This document shows, piece by piece, positions 33,600 to 42,498 of a stretch of 64,000 nt of DNA. The notes beneath the pieces are model-generated. The model did not search any database and was not told where the DNA came from. It was given only the letters and a program-made list of their open reading frames with translations. The DNA is taken from assembly GCA_036306585.1 (NCBI GenBank), contig JAXJZF010000005.1:248001-312000 (forward strand), in the 5' to 3' direction. Position numbers and translations under genes: made by a program. This stretch comes from Aphodovivens sp036306585. GTDB lineage: Bacteria; Actinomycetota; Coriobacteriia; Coriobacteriales; Eggerthellaceae. Position 1 is the first letter of the stretch, and every line of letters starts with the position of its first letter.

Positions 33600-34946
33600 C
33601 TAGCGTCGCAGCTGCTCCTCCTCGATATCGGCCAAAGTGGCGCGCCGCTGCACCAGGTCGGCAAGCGGTTGCAGGAAGGGCTGCTCGTCGGAGGGCAGCC
33701 CGCGGGCGGCGATGCCCATCAGCTCGTCGCACAGCTGAGCTGCGGGACGGCCGTAGGCCTGCGCGTCGTAGCCGCGCGCCATCAGGTCGGTCTTGGCGAC
33801 TGCCACGTCGGCCTCGCCCAGCCCCTCGAACAGGCCGTCCAGCGCATCGAGGCCCTGCTCGGTGGTGAGCAGCCCCTTCACCAGCGCGGCGTAGGCGATG
33901 GCGTGGGGGATGGGCAACGCGTCGGCGGGGCGGATCTCCACGTAGGTCTTCACGCGCACGTCGGTGAAGAACATCGAGGCCATGTGCTCCACCTGGGCAC
34001 GCGTCATAGGGGTGTCGGCGTAGATGCTGCCGAAGGTGCGCTCGGTGTAGCAGCAGCCCTCCCTCTTGCAGGGGATGAGGATGGCCGGCGTGTCCAGCAG
34101 GTATTCCGCGTAGCGCTCCAGCGTGAAGCCCTCATCCAGCGATCCGGGCACGATGCCGCAGCGGTCGGGGTCGCATTCCTGCCAGATCTTGGTGCGCACC
34201 AGCTTGTGCGGGCGCGGCTCGCCCTCCAGCATAGGGCTGTTGTCGCACATCAGCGCGAACAGCGGGCCGGCGATGCCCGCCAAGCGCATCTTGCGCAGGC
34301 AATCGGCAGTGCTGTGGTAGTCGATGGACACCTGGGTGGAGGCGCTGCCGCGCATCATGCGCATGCCCCAGGGGCCGCGGTCGTTGAAGTACATGTTCAT
34401 GAAGCGGTAGCGCCGCTTGGGGATGAGCGTGAGCTCGGCGGCGCGGGCGGTGGGGTGGTAGCCCACCGTGAGCGCTTTCATGCCCTGGGGGGCGAGGTGC
34501 GATTCCAGAAGCCCCTCGAAATCGTCGAACGCCTGCCGGGCGTCTGCCAGGCGCTCGAACGGCCCGGCGGAAAGCTCCACCTGGGCGGCAGGTTCGATGG
34601 TGACCGCCGCGCCGGGGCGCGCGACCCCCAGCAGATCGCCCTCTTCATCGTGGGTCCCCTGGGGAAAGTCGGCCTGCAGCTGTCCCAGCAGCCAGGCGAT
34701 GCCGTGCTCCTCGCCGTACGACACCGGCGTGCCGTCCTCGCGCACCACGGTATGCTCGAGCTCGATGCCGAGGCGCTCGGGCGCGCCCTGGGGCTTGATG
34801 CCGCTTTCGATGAACGACACCAGCTCCTCGATGTTGCGCTGGCGGGCGGGTTGGTCGTCGCGCCGGCGCGCGGTCGCGCCGGTGAGGGCCTGCGTCTGCC
34901 GGATGGAGGCGGCAGCGCCGCCGGCGTTTTCGGCTGTTTTATTCAT
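33600..34946 (-). CDS. Glutamate-cysteine ligase (GCS2 family)
   Basis: The 448-residue enzyme makes gamma-glutamylcysteine from glutamate and cysteine with ATP. Family features are GIELEHTVV near residue 64, the metal-binding GSASTQVSIDYHS, RYRFMNMYF, and EIRPADALP. Residues 1-40 are Ala/Gln-rich and probably disordered. The neighbourhood holds no glutathione synthetase (gshB) or ergothioneine or mycothiol genes, so the product may be used as such or completed elsewhere. It resembles actinobacterial EgtA/GshA; the exact subfamily is not resolved. ATG 34946 is divergent from the CapD gene. Confidence 0.82.
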   Translation of the reverse strand: MNKTAENAGGAAASIRQTQALTGATARRRDDQPARQRNIEELVSFIESGIKPQGAPERLGIELEHTVVREDGTPVSYGEEHGIAWLLGQLQADFPQGTHDEEGDLLGVARPGAAVTIEPAAQVELSAGPFERLADARQAFDDFEGLLESHLAPQGMKALTVGYHPTARAAELTLIPKRRYRFMNMYFNDRGPWGMRMMRGSASTQVSIDYHSTADCLRKMRLAGIAGPLFALMCDNSPMLEGEPRPHKLVRTKIWQECDPDRCGIVPGSLDEGFTLERYAEYLLDTPAILIPCKREGCCYTERTFGSIYADTPMTRAQVEHMASMFFTDVRVKTYVEIRPADALPIPHAIAYAALVKGLLTTEQGLDALDGLFEGLGEADVAVAKTDLMARGYDAQAYGRPAAQLCDELMGIAARGLPSDEQPFLQPLADLVQRRATLADIEEEQLRR

Positions 34947-34993
34947 GTAAGGGGCTTCCCCTTTCCGTGCAATCCCTACAATGGCTTTTGACT

Positions 34994-35003
34994 TTGTATA
35001 CAA
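34994..35003. promoter_or_regulatory. Palindrome in the gshA-like/capD-like divergent promoter region
   Basis: TTGTATACAA is a perfect 10-bp palindrome in the 133-bp gap between two divergent genes. It contains TATACA and TACAAT, possible -10 elements, but no convincing -35 in either direction. Confidence 0.35.
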
Positions 35004-35079
35004 TAGCTTGTCGGTCGCGTCGCGACGAGAGCGCCGCGGCATTTCGAACCGATTTGTTACTCGCAGAAGGAGGTTGGGC

Positions 35080-36936
35080 TTGGACGCACGCGTGACAAGG
35101 CGCACGGCGATCCTGCTGCTGCTCGACATCGTGCTCACCTATGTGGCGTACTGGCTCGCTTCGGCGCTCACCAACGTCACCGACGAGGTGTTCGTCAATA
35201 ACGAGATCTTCTTTGTGCTGGGCATCCTTGCCGTCATCAACGTGGCCACGCTGGTCGCGTTCAAGCTGTACAACAACCTGTGGGAGTACGCCAGCATCGA
35301 CGAGGCCATCCACATCGTGATGGCGGTGGTGCTGTCCACTCTCATCGGCGCGGTGTTCCTATGGGTTATCGACGTGCGTCTGCCCATCCGCGTGTTCGTG
35401 TGCTCGTGCATCCTGCTCGTGCTCATGCTGGGCGGCACGCGCTTCGTGCTGCGCGTGTTCCACCAGAAGCGCCGCGCCTTCACGTCCACGCAGAGAAACG
35501 CCGACCGCCCGCGCACCCTGGTGGTGGGCGCCGGCGAGACCGGCTCGCTCGCCATCGGGCGCATGTCGTCGAAGGACCCTCTCATGCCCGGTATCCCCGT
35601 CGTCGCCACCGACGACGATCCGGCGAAGCGGGGCAGTCGTATCCACGGCGTGAAGGTGGAGGGCACCACCGACGACATCGTGGCCCTTGCCGACAAATAC
35701 GATATCGAGCAGATCGTGGTGGCCATTCCCTCGGCGACAGTTGAGGAGCGCAAGCGCATCTACGGCGAATGCACCAAGACCAACTGCCGCCTGCGCACGT
35801 TGCCCAACATCCGCGAGCTTTCGCTGGACGAGGTGGGCGATGTGTCGCTGCGCGACGTCGATGTTGCCGACCTGCTGGGCCGAGAGGAGATCGTGCTGAA
35901 CACCCGCGCGGTGTCGGGCTACATCTCCGGCGAATGCGTGCTGGTCACCGGCGGCGGCGGTTCCATCGGCAGCGAGCTGGTGCGCCAGCTGTGCCAGGTG
36001 GCGCCGGCGCGCATCGTCATCTTCGACATGTACGAGAACGACGCCTACCTGCTGCGCAACGACTTGCTACGCCAGTATTCCGACATCGACATCGTGGTGG
36101 AGATCGGCAGCGTGTGCAACCGCCGCCGCATCGAGGACGTGTTCGCGAAGTACCGCCCCGCGGCGGTGTTCCATGCGGCCGCCCACAAGCACGTTCCGCT
36201 GATGGAGGTGTGCCCGCGCGAAGCCGTCTACAACAACGTGTTCGGCACGCTGAACACCGTCCGCGCCGCCGATGCCTACGGGGTGCAGCGCTTCATCTTC
36301 ATCTCCACCGACAAGGCGGTCAATCCTACCAGCGTCATGGGCGCCACGAAACGCATGGGCGAGATGGTGGTGCAGCACTACGCGTCGACGTCGAAGACCA
36401 TTTTCACGGCGGTGCGCTTCGGCAACGTGCTGGGCTCCAACGGCAGCGTCATCCCCGTGTTCAAGCGCCAGATCGCTGCGGGCGGTCCGGTGACGGTCAC
36501 CCACCCCGATATCGAGCGCTACTTCATGACCATCCCGGAGGCGTCGCGTCTGGTCATCCAGGCAGGCGGCATGGCGCGCGGCGGCGAGATCTTCATTCTC
36601 GACATGGGCGAGCCGGTAAAGATCGTCGATCTGGCGAAGGGGCTCATCCAGCTGTCCGGCCTCACGCCCGACGTGGACATCAAGATCGTGTTCACCGGTT
36701 TGCGCGAGGGCGAGAAGATGTACGAGGAGCTCCTCATGGACGAGGAGAGCACGATCCCCACCAGCAACCAGTCCATCATGGTGTCGTCGGGCAAGGATAT
36801 CGGCTACCGCGAGGTGGCAAAGAAGCTCGATTTGCTGGAGTCGGCGCTAGAGATGACCGACGACGAGGCGATCGCCTTGCTCGAGGAAGTGGTGCCCACC
36901 TACCGCCACACCACCAACCATAAGGACAACGACTGA
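35080..36936 (+). CDS. CapD/PglF-type membrane nucleotide-sugar 4,6-dehydratase
   Basis: A 618-residue protein with four N-terminal membrane helices (7-150), a first Rossmann domain (LVVGAGETGSLAIGRM) and an SDR domain (ECVLVTGGGGSIGSELVRQL near 290). The catalytic segment STDKAVNPTSVMGATKRMGE has methionine in place of the usual tyrosine, as in CapD/PglF/FlaA1 enzymes that act on UDP-GlcNAc-type sugars in glycan or capsule synthesis. The TTG start at 35080 follows AGAAGGAGG at seven bases. No other glycan genes are adjacent, so its pathway is not evident here. Confidence 0.88.
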   Translation: MDARVTRRTAILLLLDIVLTYVAYWLASALTNVTDEVFVNNEIFFVLGILAVINVATLVAFKLYNNLWEYASIDEAIHIVMAVVLSTLIGAVFLWVIDVRLPIRVFVCSCILLVLMLGGTRFVLRVFHQKRRAFTSTQRNADRPRTLVVGAGETGSLAIGRMSSKDPLMPGIPVVATDDDPAKRGSRIHGVKVEGTTDDIVALADKYDIEQIVVAIPSATVEERKRIYGECTKTNCRLRTLPNIRELSLDEVGDVSLRDVDVADLLGREEIVLNTRAVSGYISGECVLVTGGGGSIGSELVRQLCQVAPARIVIFDMYENDAYLLRNDLLRQYSDIDIVVEIGSVCNRRRIEDVFAKYRPAAVFHAAAHKHVPLMEVCPREAVYNNVFGTLNTVRAADAYGVQRFIFISTDKAVNPTSVMGATKRMGEMVVQHYASTSKTIFTAVRFGNVLGSNGSVIPVFKRQIAAGGPVTVTHPDIERYFMTIPEASRLVIQAGGMARGGEIFILDMGEPVKIVDLAKGLIQLSGLTPDVDIKIVFTGLREGEKMYEELLMDEESTIPTSNQSIMVSSGKDIGYREVAKKLDLLESALEMTDDEAIALLEEVVPTYRHTTNHKDND

Positions 36937-36963
36937 TGCCGGAGCTCCTCCGGCATCGTTTTC
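36935..36963 (+). terminator. Terminator of the CapD-like gene
   Basis: GATGCCGGAG (36935-36944) pairs with CTCCGGCATC (36948-36957), followed by GTTTTC. The stem overlaps the stop codon. Confidence 0.75.
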
Positions 36964-37002
36964 ATTCGGAAGGTTTTCAAAGGAAGAAGAGGGCGAACGA
37001 TC

Positions 37003-38067
37003 ATGGCCATCAAAGCGGGAGTAGTCGGAGCAGCGGGTTTCGCGGGCATCGAGGCGGTGCGCCTTCTGACGGCGCATCCTGATTTCGACCTGTGCGCCAT
37101 CACTTCCACCGAGCTTGCCGGCACGCGCCTGGCGGATGCCTATCCTGCGTTCGAGGGCGTGAGCGATCTGCGCTTCCTCGCCCATGACGACCCGGCGCTC
37201 AACGAATGCGACGTGGTGTTTCTGGCGGTTCCGCACACCGCTGCGCTGGCGGCGGCGCCTCGTTTCATCGACCGCGGCATCGCGGTGGTCGACCTCTCCG
37301 CCGACTTCCGCTTGAAGGATCCGGCGGTCTACGAGAAGTGGTACAAGGTTCCCCACACCCAAACCGGACTGTTGGAGCAGGCGGCGTTCGGCCTGCCCGA
37401 GCTGTTCGCCGAGGAGCTGGCGCGTGCGGCGCGCCAGCGCGAGCAGGGCGGCGTGGCCCTGGTGGCGTGCGCGGGCTGCTATCCAACCGCCACCTCGCTG
37501 GCGGCGGCTCCCGCCATCCGGGCGGGTTTCGTGCGCGACGACGCCCCCATCGTGGTGGATGCCGTTTCGGGCGTGACGGGCGCGGGCAAGAAGGCCACGC
37601 AGCGCACCCATTTCTGCTTTGCCGACGCCAATGTGGAGGCGTACGGTGTGGGGACGCATCGCCATACGCCCGAGATCGAGCAGATCCTCGGCGCGCCGGG
37701 GCGCGTGGTGTTCACGCCTCATCTGGCGCCGCTCGGCCGCGGCCTGCTGTCCACGGTCACGCTGCCGCTGCGCGACGACGCCCCTTCCGATGTGCAGGCC
37801 TACATCGACGAATACCGCCGCGCCTATGCCGAAAGCCCCTTCGTCGCCGTGCTGGACGCCGGACATCAGCCGCGTACCGCATCGGTGGCGGGCACCAATC
37901 GCGCGCATATCGGGCTCGCCGTGTCGGAACCGGCTCATATGCTGGTTGCCACCGGCGCCATCGACAACCTGGGCAAGGGCGCCGCGGGCCAGGCCGTGCA
38001 GTGCGCCAACATCCTGTTCGGGCTGCCGCAGGACGCCGGATTGGCAGGTGTTTCGCTTTCCGTCTGA
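37003..38067 (+). CDS. argC: N-acetyl-gamma-glutamyl-phosphate reductase
   Basis: ArgC reduces N-acetylglutamyl phosphate with NADPH, the third step of arginine synthesis. The 354-residue protein starts with the nucleotide-binding AGVVGAAGFAGIEAVRLL and has the catalytic cysteine in VACAGCYPTATSL. PLGRGLLSTV and the His in GVGTHRHTPEI are typical. It is separated from argJ by 174 bp of AT-rich control DNA, so it may be a separate transcription unit, perhaps read from the region upstream where only a terminator is visible. Confidence 0.96.
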   Translation: MAIKAGVVGAAGFAGIEAVRLLTAHPDFDLCAITSTELAGTRLADAYPAFEGVSDLRFLAHDDPALNECDVVFLAVPHTAALAAAPRFIDRGIAVVDLSADFRLKDPAVYEKWYKVPHTQTGLLEQAAFGLPELFAEELARAARQREQGGVALVACAGCYPTATSLAAAPAIRAGFVRDDAPIVVDAVSGVTGAGKKATQRTHFCFADANVEAYGVGTHRHTPEIEQILGAPGRVVFTPHLAPLGRGLLSTVTLPLRDDAPSDVQAYIDEYRRAYAESPFVAVLDAGHQPRTASVAGTNRAHIGLAVSEPAHMLVATGAIDNLGKGAAGQAVQCANILFGLPQDAGLAGVSLSV

Positions 38068-38083
38068 GGCGATTATCAAAATA

Positions 38084-38142
38084 TTGCATAAATTATTAAA
38101 AAGATACTAGAAAAACGAATATATAGGTGCATAATATCGCAT
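38084..38142. promoter_or_regulatory. AT-rich control region with ARG-box-like half-sites before argJ
   Basis: The segment 38068-38150 is strikingly AT-rich in a GC-rich context. TTGCATAA (38084-38091) and GTGCATAATATCGCAT (38127-38142) resemble the half-site of the mycobacterial ARG operator (TTGCATAACGATGCAA, from memory). The two are about 44 bp apart, roughly four helical turns. Possible -10 elements (GATACT 38103-38108, TATATA 38120-38125) lie between and overlap them. ArgR from this cluster would be the regulator. Confidence 0.5.
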
Positions 38143-38241
38143 CGACAATGACGGTGGCGGCGCTTGGGAGCTGCCATCTGCTTTGAGACGCGCGGTTCGC
38201 GCCTTGGGGCTACGACAGGAAAGAAGCAGAGGGAATCAGCT

Positions 38242-39585
38242 ATGACAGGTGAGCAGTGCAAGGGCCATCCCATCGCGGTGGACGATCTCGTGCCGCTCGG
38301 CGAGCATCCGGGCCGCGCGATGGACGGCTGCCAGCTGCCCGCAGGGGTTTCGTTCGTCGAGGGCGGCGGTGTGACCAGCGCCTTGGGCTTCAAGGCGGCG
38401 GGCGTGCATGCCGGGTTCCGCAAGAACCCGGAGCGCTTCGACATGGCCTTGGTGGTCGCCGACCAACCGTGCGCCTGCGCGGGCACGTTCACCCAGAATG
38501 TGTTCTGCGCCGCGCCGGTGACGGTTTCGCGCGAGCATTTGGACGGGGTTTCGTACGGCATCGCGCGTGCGGTGGTGGTCAACTCGGGCATCGCGAACGC
38601 TGCGACCGGCAGCCGCGGCCTCGAGACGGCGCACGAGATGGCGCGCATCACGGCGGACGCCGTCGGTTGCACCGAAGACGAGGTGATGGTGGCGTCCACC
38701 GGCGTGATCGGCCAGCACCTGCCGCTCGACCCGTTCAAGACGGGCGTCCCCGCGGCGCTGGCGGTCCTTTCGCGCGACGGGGGCAACGATGCCGCGCGCG
38801 CCATCATGACCACCGACACCCATCCCAAGGAGGCGGCCGTTGCCTTCACGGTGGACGACCCCGCCTACGAGGGCATCGTGTTCACCGTTGGCGGCATGGC
38901 AAAGGGCTCGGGCATGATCATGCCCAACATGGCCACCATGATCAGCGTGCTCTCCACAGATGCGCCGCTCACCGCCGATGTTCTGCATGGAGCGCTGGTG
39001 GCCGCCGTGGGGAAGAGCTTCAACAAAGTGACGGTGGATTCCGACACCTCCACCAACGACAGCTGCTTTCTGCTGGCAAGCGGTGCCGCGGCGCCCGGCG
39101 CGCCGTCGTTCGCGCCCGGCTCGGCGGCATACGCCGCGTTCGAAGGCGCGCTGCAGGCGGTGTGCATCAACCTGGCGCGTCAGATGGCCGAGGACGGCGA
39201 AGGCGCCACGCGCTTGGTGACGGTGAACGTCACCGGGGCGGCCAACGCCGAGGACGCCGACCGCGCGGCGCGCACCGTGGCGAACTCGCCCTTGGTGAAG
39301 ACGGCCATCACCGGCCACGACGCCAACTGGGGCCGCATCGCGGGCGCGATCGGCCGCTCGGGGGCAACGTTTCGTCAGCAAGATGCCGCCATCGACATCA
39401 TGGGGCTTCCCGTGTGCCGCGGCGGGTTGACTGTTCCCTTCGACGAGGACGAGGCCCTGCGCCGCTTCGAGCAGCCCGAGATCGTCATCGACATCGACCT
39501 CGGCGCCGGAGACGCCGCCACCACCATGTGGACCTGCGACTTCTCCCACGAGTACATAACCATCAACGGCGATTACCGAACCTAG
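38242..39585 (+). CDS. argJ: Bifunctional glutamate N-acetyltransferase / ornithine acetyltransferase
   Basis: ArgJ recycles the acetyl group from N-acetylornithine to glutamate; many members also use acetyl-CoA. The 447-residue precursor is cut autocatalytically before the threonine of the conserved AIMTTDTHPKEA motif (near residue 196) to give alpha and beta chains. VASTGVIGQHLP (oxyanion region) and TAITGHDANWGRI are also conserved. ATG 38242 follows GAGGGA; the upstream ATG at 38164 lacks a ribosome binding site. As no argA is nearby, this enzyme may start the pathway too. Confidence 0.96.
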   Translation: MTGEQCKGHPIAVDDLVPLGEHPGRAMDGCQLPAGVSFVEGGGVTSALGFKAAGVHAGFRKNPERFDMALVVADQPCACAGTFTQNVFCAAPVTVSREHLDGVSYGIARAVVVNSGIANAATGSRGLETAHEMARITADAVGCTEDEVMVASTGVIGQHLPLDPFKTGVPAALAVLSRDGGNDAARAIMTTDTHPKEAAVAFTVDDPAYEGIVFTVGGMAKGSGMIMPNMATMISVLSTDAPLTADVLHGALVAAVGKSFNKVTVDSDTSTNDSCFLLASGAAAPGAPSFAPGSAAYAAFEGALQAVCINLARQMAEDGEGATRLVTVNVTGAANAEDADRAARTVANSPLVKTAITGHDANWGRIAGAIGRSGATFRQQDAAIDIMGLPVCRGGLTVPFDEDEALRRFEQPEIVIDIDLGAGDAATTMWTCDFSHEYITINGDYRT

Positions 39586-39672
39586 GTTCCGCCGGGTTGC
39601 CGTCGGCGTGCGACGGAGACGCGTTCTCCTGTCGCACCCCTGGGAGTGTTGGAAAACGTTTAGGAAGCTAGT

Positions 39673-40620
39673 ATGAATTACGACAAAGAGACGCGGCCGC
39701 ATGGGGTGTCCAACCTGACGGCCGAGGTGCTCACTGAGGCGATGCCCTGGATCAAGAACTGCACGGGCAAGACCATCGTCATCAAGTACGGCGGCGCTGC
39801 CATGGTGGACGCCAAGCTGCGCGCCGAGGTGATGGCCGACATCGTCCTTTTGAAGATCATCGGTGTTAACGTGGTCATCGTGCACGGCGGCGGCAAGGCC
39901 ATCACCGAGGAGATGGAGCGCCGCCAGCTGGCCGTGCGCTTCGTCGACGGCCAGCGCGTCACCACCGACGAAGCCATGGAAGTGGTGCGCACCGTGCTCA
40001 CCGGCAAGGTGAACCAGGAGCTGGTGGCCGCCATCAACGTCCACGGCAACCTGGCGGTGGGCATCAGCGGCGCCGACGCGGGCACCATCATGGCGAGCCA
40101 GGCAGACGTGCGCCTGGGCCGCGTGGGCAAGATCGAGCGCATCAACAGCCAGCTGGTGGAGGACCTTGTGGCAAGCGACTTCATCCCGGTGCTTGCCACG
40201 GTGGGCATCGACGATCAGGGCGGCTTCTACAATGTGAACGCCGACGTGGTGGCAGGCCACGTGGCTGCAGCCATCGGCGCCCACAAGGTGATCTTCCTCA
40301 CCGATGTGAACGGCCTGTACGAGGACTTCTCCAACAAGGATTCGCTGGTGTCGCGCATGACGCTTGCCGAGGCGAAGGACCTGGTGGCGGGCGGTACGCT
40401 GGCATCCGGCATGATCCCCAAGATGCGCTCGTGCATCTACGCCATGGAGTCGGGCGTGCACCGCGCCCACATCATCAACGGCACCATTCCGCATGCCCTG
40501 CTGCTCGAGCTGCTCACCGACAAGGGCATCGGCACGATGGTCGACCAGGCGAAGGCCCCGGAGACAGGCGACGCCAAACCGCTTGGCACGTTCGCCTCGC
40601 GCCTGGCGGTGAACAACTAG
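39673..40620 (+). CDS. argB: Acetylglutamate kinase
   Basis: ArgB phosphorylates N-acetylglutamate and is the usual feedback-controlled step. The 315-residue protein has YGGAAM (phosphate loop), VIVHGGGKAI, GISGADAGTI, NVNADVVAGHVAAAIGA and LTDVNGLY. The N-terminal extension before the kinase core (MNYDKETRPHGVSNLTAEVL) is like the arginine-sensitive hexameric forms, so allosteric inhibition by arginine is likely but inferred. It follows argJ after 87 bp. Confidence 0.96.
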   Translation: MNYDKETRPHGVSNLTAEVLTEAMPWIKNCTGKTIVIKYGGAAMVDAKLRAEVMADIVLLKIIGVNVVIVHGGGKAITEEMERRQLAVRFVDGQRVTTDEAMEVVRTVLTGKVNQELVAAINVHGNLAVGISGADAGTIMASQADVRLGRVGKIERINSQLVEDLVASDFIPVLATVGIDDQGGFYNVNADVVAGHVAAAIGAHKVIFLTDVNGLYEDFSNKDSLVSRMTLAEAKDLVAGGTLASGMIPKMRSCIYAMESGVHRAHIINGTIPHALLLELLTDKGIGTMVDQAKAPETGDAKPLGTFASRLAVNN

Positions 40621-40686
40621 AACGGCCGCCGTGCAGGCGGCATCCCGCAGACACGCTGTCCAACTAGGAAAGGAGCTGTGCGACCT

Positions 40687-41907
40687 ATGAGCCTCGCCCA
40701 GCAACAGGAATTGGAATCCGCATACCTCATGCCCACGTTCGGGCGCAAGCCGGTCGAGCTCGTGCGCGGCGAGGGCATGGAGGTCTTCGATGACGAGGGC
40801 AAACCCTACCTCGACTTCATCGGGGGCATCGGCGTGCTTTCGCTTGGCCATTGCCATCCGAAGGTGACGGCTGCGCTGAAGCAGCAGGCCGATACGCTCA
40901 TGCATGTGAGCAACTACTATTACATCGAGCACCGCGGCGAAGTGGCGAAGACGGTGTCCGACCTACTCAACGCCAAGGTGCCCGAAGCCGAACGCGTGCC
41001 GTGGAAGAGCTTTTTCGCCAACTCCGGCGCGGAGGCCAACGAGTGCGCCATCAAGCTGGCGCGCCTCTATGCGAAAAAGCACGCTGACGAGGGGGCGACT
41101 GCCCCCGACCTCGTCGTCACGCTGAAGGGGAGCTTCCATGGGCGCACGCTCGCCTCGCTTGCCGCCACGGCCCAGCCGGCGAAGCAGGAGGCGTTTCAGC
41201 CCCTGCCGGGCGGGTTTGCCAGCGTGCCGCTCAACGACGTCCAGGCGCTCGAGGAGCTGTTCGCCCAGCAGGGCGGCCGCATCTGCGCGGTGATGCTCGA
41301 GCCCATCCAGGGCGAAAGCGGCGTGCACCCCTGCACGCCCGAGTTCCTGCAGGCGGCGCGCAAGCTCACCCAGGATTCCGGGGCGCTGCTCATCTGCGAC
41401 GAGGTGCAGTGCGGCATCTTCCGCACCGGTGAGCCGTTCGGGTTCCAGAACTTCGGCATCCTGCCCGACGTGGTGACCATCGCCAAGGGCATCGGCGACG
41501 GCTTCCCGCTGGGCATGTGCGCTGCACGCGGCGAAGCGGGCGATACGTTCCAACCCGGCGATCATGGCTCCACCTTCGGGGGCAGCTGCTTGGCCGTCGC
41601 GGCAGCCCAAGCCACGCTTTCCGCCCTCCAGGAGGAAGGAGTGGCGGACAACGTGAAGGCCGTCGGTGCCTATCTGCGCGAGAAACTCGCGACGCTCCCG
41701 CATGTGACCGAGGTGCGCGGCTACGGGCTGATGCTGGCCGCGGAGCTCGATGGCACCGTGGATGCCAACTCGATCGTGCTCGCGGCGCTTGACAAGGGGC
41801 TGCTGCTTAACGCCACCGGCCCGCATACCCTGCGCTTCCTGCCTCCGCTGGTGTGCGGGAAGCAGGATGTCGACGCCCTCGTCGCACGTTTGGGGCTGCT
41901 GCTATAA
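40687..41907 (+). CDS. argD: Acetylornithine aminotransferase
   Basis: ArgD is a PLP enzyme that converts N-acetylglutamate semialdehyde and glutamate to N-acetylornithine. The 406-residue protein shows class III aminotransferase features: FIGGIGVLSLGHCHP, FFANSGAEANECAIKLAR, SFHGRTL, LICDEVQCGIFRTG, and the PLP lysine in TIAKGIGDGFPLGM. ATG 40687 is preferred because AAAGGAG ends 11 bases before it; GTG 40678 is too close. Its end overlaps the start of the argR promoter and one argR reading. Confidence 0.95.
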   Translation: MSLAQQQELESAYLMPTFGRKPVELVRGEGMEVFDDEGKPYLDFIGGIGVLSLGHCHPKVTAALKQQADTLMHVSNYYYIEHRGEVAKTVSDLLNAKVPEAERVPWKSFFANSGAEANECAIKLARLYAKKHADEGATAPDLVVTLKGSFHGRTLASLAATAQPAKQEAFQPLPGGFASVPLNDVQALEELFAQQGGRICAVMLEPIQGESGVHPCTPEFLQAARKLTQDSGALLICDEVQCGIFRTGEPFGFQNFGILPDVVTIAKGIGDGFPLGMCAARGEAGDTFQPGDHGSTFGGSCLAVAAAQATLSALQEEGVADNVKAVGAYLREKLATLPHVTEVRGYGLMLAAELDGTVDANSIVLAALDKGLLLNATGPHTLRFLPPLVCGKQDVDALVARLGLLL

Positions 41908-41908
41908 T
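41900..41908 (+). promoter_or_regulatory. Internal extended -10 promoter for argR
   Basis: TGC-TATAAT, a perfect extended -10, overlaps the argD stop codon. It would give a leader of about 22 bases before the argR ATG. Confidence 0.55.
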
Positions 41909-41936
41909 GGCCAGCGCCAAGAAAGGGGGAGCGACG

Positions 41937-42383
41937 ATGCAGGACAGCAGGGCGACCACGCGGCGCCATCGCCGTCAGGAAGCCATCCGCTCCATCGTGC
42001 GCTCCTACAGCGTGAAAACCCAGCGTGATCTGGTGGAGCGCCTGAGCGATCAGGGATTGTCCTGCACGCAGGCCACCGTGTCGCGCGATATCGTGGAAAT
42101 GGGGCTGCAGAAGGCCGCCGACGGCTGCTACGCGCTGCCCGAGGAGGAGCGTGTGGCCCGCCTTGCCGCCGAACTCGTCACCGAGGTGAAGGTGGGCGGA
42201 ACCATCGTGGTGGTCAAAACCCATCCCGGTGGGGCTCAGGGTGTGTGCGCGGCGCTTGACGATGCGCATCTTCCCGGGGCGCTGGGAACCGTGGCTGGCG
42301 ACGACACCATCATGATCGCGGCGGAAAGCTGCGAGGCGGCGGAGCGTGTTGCCGGGATGGTCGAGCGGCTGCGACGACGATGA
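41937..42383 (+). CDS. argR: Arginine repressor ArgR
   Basis: A 148-residue ArgR/AhrC-family regulator. The N-terminal winged helix reads RRQEAIRSIVRSYSVKTQRDLVERLSDQGLSCTQATVSRDI. The C-terminal half is the hexamerisation and arginine-binding domain, with the GTVAGDDTIMIAAES motif. ATG 41937 is chosen for its GGGGGAG ribosome binding site; ATG 41907 overlaps the argD stop and lacks one. It should bind the arg operators of this cluster when arginine is high, acting as repressor of biosynthesis. Confidence 0.94.
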   Translation: MQDSRATTRRHRRQEAIRSIVRSYSVKTQRDLVERLSDQGLSCTQATVSRDIVEMGLQKAADGCYALPEEERVARLAAELVTEVKVGGTIVVVKTHPGGAQGVCAALDDAHLPGALGTVAGDDTIMIAAESCEAAERVAGMVERLRRR

Positions 42384-42498
42384 CGCTTCCAGCCGGCGCG
42401 GCGCAGGCGGTTTCCCGTGAGGCTGCCCGGCATCTACCGATGGGAACGACGGCATGCCGCAATGCATGGCCGAAACGAGATTTGGAAAGGTTTTGAAC

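Noticed and set aside
34988..35004. TTGACT and TACAAT as a promoter of the CapD-like gene
   Set aside because: Only five bases separate the two hexamers, so they cannot act as a -35/-10 pair.
38236..40932. 898-residue minus-strand open frame across argJ and argB
   Set aside because: Shadow of two certain genes; His/Arg-rich translation without start signal.
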